Origin: Clostridiales bacterium
Lineage (GTDB): Bacteria > Bacillota > Clostridia > Lachnospirales > Lachnospiraceae
Assembly (NCBI GenBank): GCA_018365455.1
Contig: JAGZJZ010000100.1
Location: 1 to 13,984 of the forward strand
Direction of reading: 5' to 3'
DNA: 13,984 bases
Within the stretch, counting starts at the first letter, position 1; each line of letters begins with the position of its first letter. Below, one piece after another: positions 7,306 through 13,914 of the stretch. Position numbers and translations under genes: made by a program. The notes under the pieces were generated by a model that made no database searches, had not been told where the DNA came from, and saw only the letters and a list, made by a program, of their open reading frames with translations.

Positions 7306-7343
7306 TTGACAGATAATGACAGGTGTTATATTATAAATATAAC
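7306..7343 (+). promoter_or_regulatory. Promoter and candidate operators of the gntR-clpC pair
   Basis: TTGACA at 7306-7311 and TATTAT at 7329-7334 are 17 bp apart. Two possible operators overlap it. TGACAG occurs at 7307-7312 and again at 7317-7322, a direct repeat with a 10-bp period. GTTATAT 7325-7331 and ATATAAC 7337-7343 form an inverted repeat over the -10 box. I see neither the CtsR heptad repeat (GGTCAAA type) nor a CIRCE element. Autorepression by the adjacent GntR protein is the simplest reading. Confidence 0.7.
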
Positions 7344-7368
7344 AAACATAGGATAGAAGGGTGATACT

Positions 7369-7737
7369 ATGATGATAAAAATAGATTTTCAAAGTGAAGA
7401 GGCGTTATATATTCAACTTAGAAATCAGATCATATTGGGAATTGCTACTTCCAGCATTCAGGAAGGTGATGTTTTACCTTCTGTAAGACAGCTGGCGGAA
7501 GATATCGGAATCAATATGCATACAGTAAATAAAGCATATGCGGTTTTAAAACAAGAAGGATTTGTGACGATAGACAGAAGAAGAGGAGCAATTATATCTC
7601 TGGATATCGATAAATTGCAGGCTTTAGAGGAAATGAAAGAAAATTTACGTGTTTTGCTTGCAAAAGGCAGGTGCAAACACATTACCGGCCAGGAAGTTCA
7701 TGCATTGGTGGACGAGATCCTGGCAGAATATGAATAA
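7369..7737 (+). CDS. Small GntR-family transcriptional regulator, YtrA type
   Basis: The 122-residue protein is a winged-helix GntR DNA-binding domain with only a short extra tail, the architecture of the YtrA subfamily. Residues 10-75 carry the domain: the opening IYxQL-like helix (residues 14-18, YIQLR), LPSVRQLAEDIGI at 36-48 and the recognition segment HTVNKAYAVLKQEGF. A wing with RRRG follows at about 70-73. The tail (80-122) is helical and probably dimerises; there is no effector domain. AGAAGG at 7355-7360 suits ATG 7369; ATG 7372 directly after it is an equal alternative. The gene ends 17 bp before clpC with no terminator, so both should be one transcript. YtrA-type regulators usually control adjacent ABC transporters; here the only partner visible is clpC, which suggests it controls the chaperone. 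Confidence 0.88.
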   Translation: MMIKIDFQSEEALYIQLRNQIILGIATSSIQEGDVLPSVRQLAEDIGINMHTVNKAYAVLKQEGFVTIDRRRGAIISLDIDKLQALEEMKENLRVLLAKGRCKHITGQEVHALVDEILAEYE

Positions 7738-7754
7738 TAGCAGGAGGAATATCT

Positions 7755-10208
7755 ATGCATAAAGAATTTACAGACAGTGCGCAGACCGCATTAGTGCTTG
7801 CCAAGCAGGCGGCAAAGGAATGTGCACAGAGTTATATCGGTTCCGAACATTTACTGTTGGGACTCTTAAGAGAAAGAACAGGAACGGCACATATTGTTCT
7901 TGAAGAAGGCGGTGTAGAGGAAGAACAGCTGCTGACTTTAATAGAACAGCTGATTGCCCCGGAAGGCGGTGTTGCACTGGCCAATCCGGATGGTTATACA
8001 CCACGTGCACAGGCTGTTTTAGAAAGCAGTGAAAAAGAAGCGTCCTTTTTCCAAATGGATGAAATTGGAACAGAACATATCTTACTCTCTTTATTAAGGG
8101 ACGTGGAATGTGTGGCAACGCGGCTTCTTCATACCATGGGGATACAGCTGCAAAAACTGTATATGGAAATCATGGGGATCATGGGTGCGGATGAGGAAAC
8201 CTATAAGGCTTATCTGCAGGAAGTAAAGGCGTCCAAGAGCAGACAGAAAAGTTCGGCAACGCCAATGCTGGATCAGTACAGCCGGGATTTGACAGAGCAG
8301 GCAAGTCAGGGAGAACTGGATCCGGTTATTGGAAGAGAAGAGGAAATAAAACGTATTATACAGATTTTAAGCAGACGTACCAAGAATAATCCCTGCTTAA
8401 TAGGAGAACCCGGAGTGGGTAAAACAGCTATTGCGGAAGGTCTTGCACAAAAAATTATTGCTGGAGCCGTTCCGCGGACCATTCAGGATAAGCGGGTTGT
8501 TACGCTGGATCTGGCAAGCATGGTAGCAGGGTCCAAATACCGTGGTGAATTTGAGGAGCGAATTAAAAAAGTAATCAAAGAGGTTATGGATTGCAGTGAC
8601 GTACTCCTGTTCATAGATGAACTTCATACCATTATCGGTGCAGGGGGAGCTGAAGGGGCAATGGATGCTTCCAACATTTTAAAACCTTCCCTTTCCCGGG
8701 GTGAGATCCAGTTGATTGGAGCTACAACAATTGAAGAGTATCGTAAATATATTGAGAAAGATCCTGCGCTTGAGCGAAGATTTCAGCCGGTTACGGTAGA
8801 AGAACCAACAGAGGAAGAAGCAATTGAAATCCTAAAAGGGCTGCGCCCGAGTTATGAGAAGCATCACCGCGTAATGATCACGGATGAAGCAATTGAATCA
8901 GCAGTGAAGTATTCCATGAGATTTATCAGCGACAGGTTTCTGCCGGATAAGGCAATTGACCTGATTGATGAAGCTGCATCCAAAGTTCAGCTGAAAGGCT
9001 ACCAGGTTCCGGCAAATCTGGAAGAGCTGCAGAATGAAGTATTTGTTTTGGCTCAGGAAAAGGAAGATGCGATTAAAGAAGGAGACTTTGATGAGGCTGC
9101 AAGAATAAAAAAGGAACAGGAAGCAAAAGAGAAGAAGTTAACAAGCCTGCGAAGCCGCATAGAGAAGAAGAATGCAGCGAAGCAGCTGATGGTGGAAGAG
9201 CCGGATGTGGCCGAAGTTGTATCCATGTGGACCAAGATACCGGTGCAAAAACTGGCTGAAAAAGAAACGCACCGGCTGCTTCGCCTGGAACAGACACTTC
9301 ATCAAAGGGTCATAGGACAGGATGAAGCGGTAACTGCAGTTGCCAAGGCTATCAAGCGGGGCAGAGTCGGATTAAAGGATCCGAAGCGCCCAATCGGATC
9401 ATTTTTATTCCTGGGTCCAACCGGTGTAGGAAAAACGGAGTTGTCCAAAGCGGTTGCAGAGACTGTTTTTGGCAGTGAACAGGCAATGATTCGGGTTGAT
9501 ATGTCTGAATACATGGAGAAGCACAGCGTTTCTAAGCTGGTAGGTTCCCCTCCTGGATATGTTGGATATGAAGAAGGCGGTCAGCTAAGTGAAAAAGTTC
9601 GCCGTAACCCATATTCTGTCATTTTGTTTGACGAAATTGAAAAGGCACATCCGGATGTATTTAATATTCTGCTCCAGGTATTAGATGACGGGCACATAAC
9701 AGATGCCCAGGGGCGTAAGATAGATTTTAAAAATACAATTCTCATTATGACATCCAATGCCGGTGCACAGTCCATTATTTCACCGAAAAAACTGGGTTTT
9801 GCAGCAGTAGATGATGAAAAACACAATTATAATGTCATGAAGGGCAATGTTATGGAGGAAGTCCGCCGCATGTTTAAGCCGGAATTCTTAAACCGAATTG
9901 ACGAAATTATTGTATTCCATTCTTTAAACAAAGAAAATATAAAGAGTATCGTTGGCCTTCTGTTAAAAGAATTTACGAAACGATGCAAGGAACAGATGAA
10001 TATAACTTTAAATGTAAGGGATTCTGTAAAGAGCTTTATTTCGGAAGAAGGTTTTGATGATAAGTACGGAGCAAGACCGTTAAAGCGGGCAATTCAAAAT
10101 AAGATTGAAGATGCACTTGCAGAGGAAATCCTGGAAGGAAAAGTGAAATCAGGGGATACGGTAAGCGTTGGGTTATCAAATAAAGAAATTAAATTTTATA
10201 TAAAATAG
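7755..10208 (+). CDS. clpC: ATP-dependent Clp protease ATP-binding subunit ClpC
   Basis: ClpC is a cytoplasmic AAA+ unfoldase that feeds proteins to the ClpP peptidase. The 817 residues show the complete plan: two N-terminal Clp repeats (about 4-68 and 79-142), AAA-1 with Walker A GEPGVGKT (217-224), Walker B LLFIDEL (284-290) and arginine-finger region ERRF (340-343). A UVR-type middle segment (about 434-468) marks ClpC rather than ClpA or ClpB. AAA-2 has GPTGVGKT (554-561) and VILFDE (622-627). LGF at 680-682 sits where the ClpP-docking loop is found, so interaction with ClpP is expected. AGGAGG at 7742-7747 fixes the start. In Bacillus-type operons clpC follows ctsR, mcsA and mcsB; none of these is here, and a GntR gene takes the upstream place. 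clpP is not in the window. radA lies 1.1 kb downstream, keeping the clpC-radA neighbourhood known in Firmicutes. Confidence 0.95.
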   Translation: MHKEFTDSAQTALVLAKQAAKECAQSYIGSEHLLLGLLRERTGTAHIVLEEGGVEEEQLLTLIEQLIAPEGGVALANPDGYTPRAQAVLESSEKEASFFQMDEIGTEHILLSLLRDVECVATRLLHTMGIQLQKLYMEIMGIMGADEETYKAYLQEVKASKSRQKSSATPMLDQYSRDLTEQASQGELDPVIGREEEIKRIIQILSRRTKNNPCLIGEPGVGKTAIAEGLAQKIIAGAVPRTIQDKRVVTLDLASMVAGSKYRGEFEERIKKVIKEVMDCSDVLLFIDELHTIIGAGGAEGAMDASNILKPSLSRGEIQLIGATTIEEYRKYIEKDPALERRFQPVTVEEPTEEEAIEILKGLRPSYEKHHRVMITDEAIESAVKYSMRFISDRFLPDKAIDLIDEAASKVQLKGYQVPANLEELQNEVFVLAQEKEDAIKEGDFDEAARIKKEQEAKEKKLTSLRSRIEKKNAAKQLMVEEPDVAEVVSMWTKIPVQKLAEKETHRLLRLEQTLHQRVIGQDEAVTAVAKAIKRGRVGLKDPKRPIGSFLFLGPTGVGKTELSKAVAETVFGSEQAMIRVDMSEYMEKHSVSKLVGSPPGYVGYEEGGQLSEKVRRNPYSVILFDEIEKAHPDVFNILLQVLDDGHITDAQGRKIDFKNTILIMTSNAGAQSIISPKKLGFAAVDDEKHNYNVMKGNVMEEVRRMFKPEFLNRIDEIIVFHSLNKENIKSIVGLLLKEFTKRCKEQMNITLNVRDSVKSFISEEGFDDKYGARPLKRAIQNKIEDALAEEILEGKVKSGDTVSVGLSNKEIKFYIK

Positions 10209-10214
10209 AGTGAA

Positions 10215-10361
10215 AGCTAACCGTAACAGTTCCGACAGGTCTGCGCATTTACTGCGCAGACTGTACGAAAACCTGGTGGCTGCAGACGCCCAGCCCTTCG
10301 CAGAAGGCGAATTTCAATGGGCTGGATGTGTAACAGTTCATGCTTGCTGTACTGTTTAGCT
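10215..10361. repeat. 147-bp structured intergenic repeat, copy 2
   Basis: The element runs from AGCTAA at 10215 to TTAGCT at 10361; the 15-bp ends match imperfectly (about 11 of 15). Inside are a perfect 9-bp hairpin (GTCTGCGCA 10239-10247, TGCGCAGAC 10253-10261) and a nested one (CAGCCC with GGGCTG enclosing TTCGC with GCGAA, 10291-10324). AACAGT near 10332 and ACTGTT near 10351 form the last hairpin. Size, hairpin order and a 25-bp block of about 76% identity tie it to the repeat at 1631-1776; its ends are more decayed. It begins seven bases after the clpC stop codon and fills over half of the 273-bp gap, probably including whatever terminates clpC, although no T-run is obvious. Confidence 0.6.
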
Positions 10362-10481
10362 ACCCATTAAATTTTCATGAAGAATGAATAAATCACTAGC
10401 ATATTTCTCTTTTTTATGATAAAATTTTAAGAACAATAGAATAGAGGATAACTATCAACGAAATACTAGGAGGGCATACTA

Positions 10482-10895
10482 ATGTCAGTTGTAAAAGAAT
10501 TAATACGTACAGAAGATGACGGAACAATTAGTTTCGGGAATTATGAATTGGACCAGAAATCAAAGCTTTCTGATTTTGAATATAATGGGGATTTGTATAA
10601 GGTAAAAACATTTAAAGAAATTACCAAGTTAGAAAGAAATGGAATGTTCGTATATGAATCTGTTCCCGGAACTACCGTAAATCATCTTTCAGCAGATGCA
10701 AATGGGGTCAGCTTTGAAGTTGAAGGACCTACAGATGCACAGATCACAGTTGAATTGGAAGAAGATACTGCTTACGAAATCTTTATTGATGACGAAAATG
10801 CCGGAAAAATGCAGACAAATCTGGGTGGTAAGCTTTCTTTAAGCGTAGAATTAGATAATACGGATAAAGCTTTTGTTAAAATCGTAAGAGCTTAG
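10482..10895 (+). CDS. Conserved-looking 137-residue protein of unknown function between clpC and radA
   Basis: I cannot assign a function. The protein has no signal sequence, no membrane helix and no cysteine; it is acidic and predicted mostly beta. Residues 1-68 form one block (with KLSDFEYNGDLYKVKTFKE and FVYESVPGTTVNH); residues 73-137 look like a small beta-sandwich (FEVEGPTDAQITVELEEDT onward, ending FVKIVRA). I recall that relatives in Lachnospiraceae are often auto-labelled 'endosialidase', but nothing here supports a sialidase: no Asp-box and no phage-tail context. AGGAGGG at 10468-10474 fits ATG 10482. Codon use resembles the neighbours, and it runs the same way as clpC and radA. 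Intergenic elements on both sides suggest it has its own transcript, but I found no convincing promoter. Confidence 0.8.
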   Translation: MSVVKELIRTEDDGTISFGNYELDQKSKLSDFEYNGDLYKVKTFKEITKLERNGMFVYESVPGTTVNHLSADANGVSFEVEGPTDAQITVELEEDTAYEIFIDDENAGKMQTNLGGKLSLSVELDNTDKAFVKIVRA

Positions 10896-11026
10896 AACCT
10901 GTTAGAAAATCATTCTTCAGGTGTGTGTATATAAAGCACTTTATCAATCTGTACGTCTTACATCGCAAAAACGAGTGAATCATGATCTAATACGTTGGCG
11001 TATTAAGGCTTTGCAAGTTATAAACC

Positions 11027-11190
11027 CTAGAGCGTGTTTGATAAATCATTCCCGCCATCTGCACGCCCCACTTTGCGGTATATTTGTCCCAAATGAAGGG
11101 CACATAGCGGGCTATGTAACCTGAATTCGGGACAAATATACCAAACTGGAACGCACAGATGTCAGAAAGCATTTTTCAAACACGCTCTAG
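11027..11190. mobile_element. 164-bp palindromic MITE-like element
   Basis: The whole element is one imperfect palindrome centred at 11109-11110. Its ends are CTAGAGCGTGTTTGA (11027-11041) and the exact complement TCAAACACGCTCTAG (11176-11190). GGTATATTTGTCCC (11077-11090) and GGGACAAATATACC (11129-11142) match perfectly, as do ACATAGC (11102-11108) and GCTATGT (11111-11117) around a GG centre. The remaining arm positions also largely complement each other. It has no open frame that makes sense. A TA or CTAG at both tips could be the target duplication, as with Tc1/IS630-type elements; no longer duplication is visible. As RNA it would fold into one long hairpin. It lies in the 437-bp gap before radA. 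Confidence 0.75.
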
Positions 11191-11191
11191 C

Positions 11192-11228
11192 GGCAGCTGC
11201 CAGATGGAAGCGCGTGGGCGCTCATCTG
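11192..11228. repeat. Adjacent palindrome and hairpin next to the MITE-like element
   Basis: GGCAGCTGCC at 11192-11201 is a perfect 10-bp palindrome. It overlaps a hairpin in which CAGATG (11201-11206) pairs with CATCTG (11223-11228) and AGCGC (11209-11213) with GCGCT (11218-11222). It starts one base after the MITE-like element ends and may be the remnant of another repeat or the original insertion site. No T-run follows. Confidence 0.4.
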
Positions 11229-11254
11229 ATTTGATGCTGGTGGAAATAAAGTAA

Positions 11255-11303
11255 AAAGAAGTCCGGTCTTTTCACAGCTATTGTGGAGAAACCGGACTTC
11301 TTT
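11255..11303. terminator. Long stem-loop just upstream of radA; terminator or attenuator
   Basis: AAAGAAGTCCGGT at 11255-11267 pairs perfectly with ACCGGACTTCTTT at 11291-11303, and CACA 11273-11276 with TGTG 11282-11285 inside the loop. The T-rich arm follows the GC part on either strand (CTTCTTT on plus, CTTCTTTTT on minus), so it could stop transcription both ways. It ends 17 bp before the radA ribosome binding site at 11321. I see no promoter between it and radA, so radA transcripts should pass through it. Confidence 0.6.
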
Positions 11304-11332
11304 CGGATAAATCAGTATTTAAGGAGGAATTG

Positions 11333-12691
11333 ATGGCTAAAGGAAAAACTACGGTATTTTTTTGTCAAAACTGTGGATATGAATCCAGCAAATGGTCCGG
11401 GCAGTGTCCCGCCTGTAAAGAATGGAATACGTTTACAGAAGAAGTAATTCAAAAGACCTCATCCGTTAAAGCGGTAAAAAAAGCAAATGAAATAGAACCC
11501 ATGAAGCTTACCAGTATCCAAATGAAAGAAACTGACCGGATGCAGACTGGAATGATGGAGCTTGACCGGGTCCTGGGTGGAGGTATTGTACAAGGCTCTT
11601 TGATTTTAGTTGGGGGGGATCCGGGAATCGGTAAGTCTACGCTGCTGCTTCAGGTATGTAAGAATCTGACTGATAAAGCGGTGAAAGTGCTATATATTTC
11701 TGGAGAAGAATCATTACAGCAAATCAAACTCAGAGCCAGCAGAATTGGAGATTTTAAAGATTCTCTGTTGATCTTGTGTGAAACAAACTTGGAAATTATC
11801 CAGGAAGTTATTAAAAAAATCAATCCGGAAGTAGTAGTGATAGACTCCATACAGACAATGTATCGGGATGAGGTGAGTTCTGCTCCGGGAAGTGTGTCAC
11901 AGGTAAGAGAGTCTACAAATGTATTTATGCAGATTGCAAAAGGTCTTGGGATTTCTATTTTTCTAGTGGGACACGTAACCAAAGAGGGTGTTGTAGCCGG
12001 ACCCAGAGTATTGGAACACATGGTGGATACGGTATTATATTTTGAAGGAGACCGCCATGCTGCGTACCGAATTCTGAGAGGGGTAAAGAACCGGTTCGGA
12101 TCCACAAATGAAATCGGTGTATTTGAAATGAGGGATATTGGTTTAGTGGAAGTGGCAAATCCATCAGAATTTATGTTGAATGGAAAACCGGAAGGTGCTT
12201 CCGGATCGATTGTTGCATGTTCTATGGAAGGAACACGCCCCATATTAATAGAGATACAGGCATTGGTATGTCAGAGTAATTTAGCTATTCCCAGGAGGAC
12301 AGCAGCAGGAACGGATTATAACAGGGTGAATTTATTAATGGCAGTTCTTGAGAAACGACTTGGCATGCACCTCTCAGCATGTGACGCCTATGTAAATATC
12401 GCTGGGGGAATCAAAATGAATGAACCTGCGATTGATCTGGGCATTATAATGGCGGTTGTATCCAGTTATAAAGACCGGGCAATCGATGAGAAGACCATCG
12501 TCTTTGGTGAAGTGGGGTTGAGCGGGGAAGTGAGAGCTGTAAATATGCCGGAACAAAGAGTGCAGGAAGCCAAGAAACTAGGATTCGAGACAGTGATTAT
12601 GCCAAAAGTTTCCCTAAAAGCAGTTGAAAAGATTAAAGGGATACGCATTGTGGGAGTTCAGACGGTAAAAGATGCCGTGAATTGTATTTAA
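11333..12691 (+). CDS. radA: DNA repair protein RadA (Sms), branch-migration ATPase
   Basis: RadA is a RecA-like cytoplasmic ATPase that helps process recombination intermediates. The 452-residue protein carries the N-terminal zinc finger (Cys11, Cys14, Cys25, Cys28; CQNCGYESSKWSGQCPAC), Walker A GGDPGIGKST (94-103), Walker B VVVIDS (167-172), the RadA-specific KNRFG (252-256) and a C-terminal Lon-protease-like domain (about 290-452, with GEVGLSGEVRAV). A TTG at 11330 would add one residue, but AAGGAGG at 11321-11327 lies only 2 nt from it; ATG 11333 at 5 nt is the better start and gives MAKGK, typical of the family. It follows clpC in the conserved Firmicutes neighbourhood, here with a small unknown gene and repeats in between. 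A terminator follows 38 bp after its stop. Confidence 0.96.
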   Translation: MAKGKTTVFFCQNCGYESSKWSGQCPACKEWNTFTEEVIQKTSSVKAVKKANEIEPMKLTSIQMKETDRMQTGMMELDRVLGGGIVQGSLILVGGDPGIGKSTLLLQVCKNLTDKAVKVLYISGEESLQQIKLRASRIGDFKDSLLILCETNLEIIQEVIKKINPEVVVIDSIQTMYRDEVSSAPGSVSQVRESTNVFMQIAKGLGISIFLVGHVTKEGVVAGPRVLEHMVDTVLYFEGDRHAAYRILRGVKNRFGSTNEIGVFEMRDIGLVEVANPSEFMLNGKPEGASGSIVACSMEGTRPILIEIQALVCQSNLAIPRRTAAGTDYNRVNLLMAVLEKRLGMHLSACDAYVNIAGGIKMNEPAIDLGIIMAVVSSYKDRAIDEKTIVFGEVGLSGEVRAVNMPEQRVQEAKKLGFETVIMPKVSLKAVEKIKGIRIVGVQTVKDAVNCI

Positions 12692-12729
12692 CAAATATCT
12701 TTCCAGGACTGTTTTCTAAGAGAAGTAAT

Positions 12730-12779
12730 AGGATGTAGCAGATAAACAAAACAAACTGCTATGTCCTTATTTTTATTTT
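12730..12779 (+). terminator. Rho-independent terminator of radA
   Basis: AGGATGTAGCAG at 12730-12741 pairs with CTGCTATGTCCT at 12756-12767 (two G-U wobbles), with an A-rich 14-nt loop. The T-rich stretch TTTTTATTTT follows at 12770-12779. Confidence 0.85.
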
Positions 12780-12872
12780 CATAAAGTCAGTTGTATCAGT
12801 GATAAAATACGCTCTAGTGATCCATTGTCAATTTCATTTCTAACCGAATAGAGCACTGGTAAAAATAATAGA

Positions 12873-12903
12873 TTGACTCTCTCGTGGCGTAATGGTTTAA
12901 GAT
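12873..12903 (+). promoter_or_regulatory. MerR-type promoter with 19-bp spacer
   Basis: TTGACT at 12873-12878 and TAAGAT at 12898-12903 are 19 bp apart, the lengthened spacer typical of promoters that MerR-family proteins activate by twisting the DNA. The dyad in the spacer is weak (CTCTCGT ... GTAATGG). Transcription would begin near 12910, at the ribosome binding site, leaving a leader of about 13 nt. The position suggests autoregulation by the gene it precedes. Confidence 0.7.
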
Positions 12904-12922
12904 GAAAAGGAAAGGAGGCAAA

Positions 12923-13762
12923 ATGAAAACAGTAAAAGAAGTAGCGGAAATCACAGGGGTAAGTATCAGAACACTTCGCTATTATGATGAAATAGGGCTG
13001 CTAAAGCCTGCGCGGCTAACAGAAGCAGGATATCGGCTCTATGATAATCAGGCATTAGAAAAATTACAGCAGATCATGTTCTTCCGGGAAATCGAAGTAT
13101 CCCTGGCTGGCATAAAAGAAATTATGGAAAATCCCGGTTACAACAAAGAACAGGTACTTTTAACACAAAAAGCTTTACTGGAAAAGAAACGAAATAGTTT
13201 AAATGGACTTATTGAACTGATAACAGATGTGATGAAAGGGGTTAATACGATGAGTTTTGAAGCATTCAATGATGACGATGTGCAGCAGATCTTGGACCAT
13301 ATGATAGAATGCATCTCTCAGGAGGAACTTGAGCGGCAGATAAAAAAGTATGGCAGTATAGATAAAATGCGGGAACAGATGACAGAGAATCTGAAAAATG
13401 AACAAACTATGGCAGATTTATTCAAATGGTATGGAAGCAAAGAAAAAGCAGTAGAAGCAGCGCTGCAGTCCACAGGAAATAAAGAAGATTTGGTCCCACA
13501 GCAAAATGAGAATGAAGAAGTCTACCGGCAATTAGCCATAGCAAAAGAAACAGGAAATACAGAGTTGGAAAAAGTATCAGTTGCAAAGCTTGCAGAAATA
13601 TATAAGGAATTGTTCAAACTGGATAATGCCAGATCTATTCTCCTTGATTTAGCAAAAGAGTATTTAAAGGAAGAAAAACTGGCAGAAGTAACTGACGCGC
13701 AGTATGGAGAAGGAGTTGCTGTATATGCAGCTCATGCAATATACAATTATTATGGGGTATAA
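12923..13762 (+). CDS. MerR-family transcriptional regulator with TipAS-like C-terminal domain
   Basis: The 279-residue protein starts with a complete MerR winged helix (1-70): VKEVAEITGVSIRTLRYYDEIGLLKP, the wing AGYRLYD and the second helix pair. A long dimerisation helix follows (about 76-107). Residues 110-279 form an all-helical effector domain; its length, its charged helices and the C-terminal pattern YGEGVAVYAAHAIYNYY resemble the TipAS antibiotic-binding domain of TipA-like regulators, though the match is by eye and diverged. No metal-binding cysteines are present, so metal sensing is unlikely. An in-frame ATG at 12902 is inside the -10 box, and AAAGGAGG (12910-12917) sits right for ATG 12923. 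The gene stands alone between two terminators; no transporter or other target is adjacent in the window. Confidence 0.88.
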   Translation: MKTVKEVAEITGVSIRTLRYYDEIGLLKPARLTEAGYRLYDNQALEKLQQIMFFREIEVSLAGIKEIMENPGYNKEQVLLTQKALLEKKRNSLNGLIELITDVMKGVNTMSFEAFNDDDVQQILDHMIECISQEELERQIKKYGSIDKMREQMTENLKNEQTMADLFKWYGSKEKAVEAALQSTGNKEDLVPQQNENEEVYRQLAIAKETGNTELEKVSVAKLAEIYKELFKLDNARSILLDLAKEYLKEEKLAEVTDAQYGEGVAVYAAHAIYNYYGV

Positions 13763-13769
13763 AAATTGC

Positions 13770-13803
13770 CAAAGTTTCATTCTGTATTTGGAATGAAACT
13801 TTG
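13770..13803 (-). terminator. Stem-loop after the MerR gene, T-run on the minus strand
   Basis: CAAAGTTTCATTC at 13770-13782 pairs perfectly with GAATGAAACTTTG at 13791-13803, loop of 8. On the plus strand no T-run follows (CGTCTATT). On the minus strand it is followed by GCAATTTTT, so it reads best as a minus-strand terminator. It may still end the MerR transcript, being only 7 bp past its stop. Confidence 0.55.
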
Positions 13804-13885
13804 CGTCTATTACTTGTAGAAGAGTCCTAATATTATGGAATTGAACTAATTGTTTGAAAAATTCAAATAAAATACAAAATAACGG

Positions 13886-13914
13886 TTGACAGATGGGATA
13901 CCAGGTGGTATTAT
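13886..13914 (+). promoter_or_regulatory. Strong promoter with internal operator for a gene beyond the right edge
   Basis: TTGACA at 13886-13891 and TATTAT at 13909-13914 are 17 bp apart. The inverted repeat ATACCA-GG-TGGTAT at 13898-13911 fills the spacer and touches the -10 box, the usual place for a repressor site. The sequence shares GGTTGACAGAT, AGGTG and TATTATAA in order with the gntR-clpC promoter at 7304-7336. A hairpin (GCTGTCT 13921-13927, AGACAGC 13933-13939) would lie at the very 5' end of the transcript. The gene itself is outside; an ATG at 13976 lacks a good ribosome binding site. Confidence 0.65.

Noticed and set aside
10921..11124. A 67-codon plus-strand frame starting at a GTG.
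   Set aside because: It runs into the palindromic element, lacks a ribosome binding site and has no protein-like pattern.
11650..12243. A 197-codon open frame on the minus strand.
   Set aside because: Shadow of radA, which has unmistakable family motifs in the plus frame.
12879..12900. tRNA-like stretch (GTGGCGTAATGGTTTA) before the MerR gene.
   Set aside because: No acceptor stem, anticodon arm or T arm can be formed; the bases are explained by the promoter spacer.
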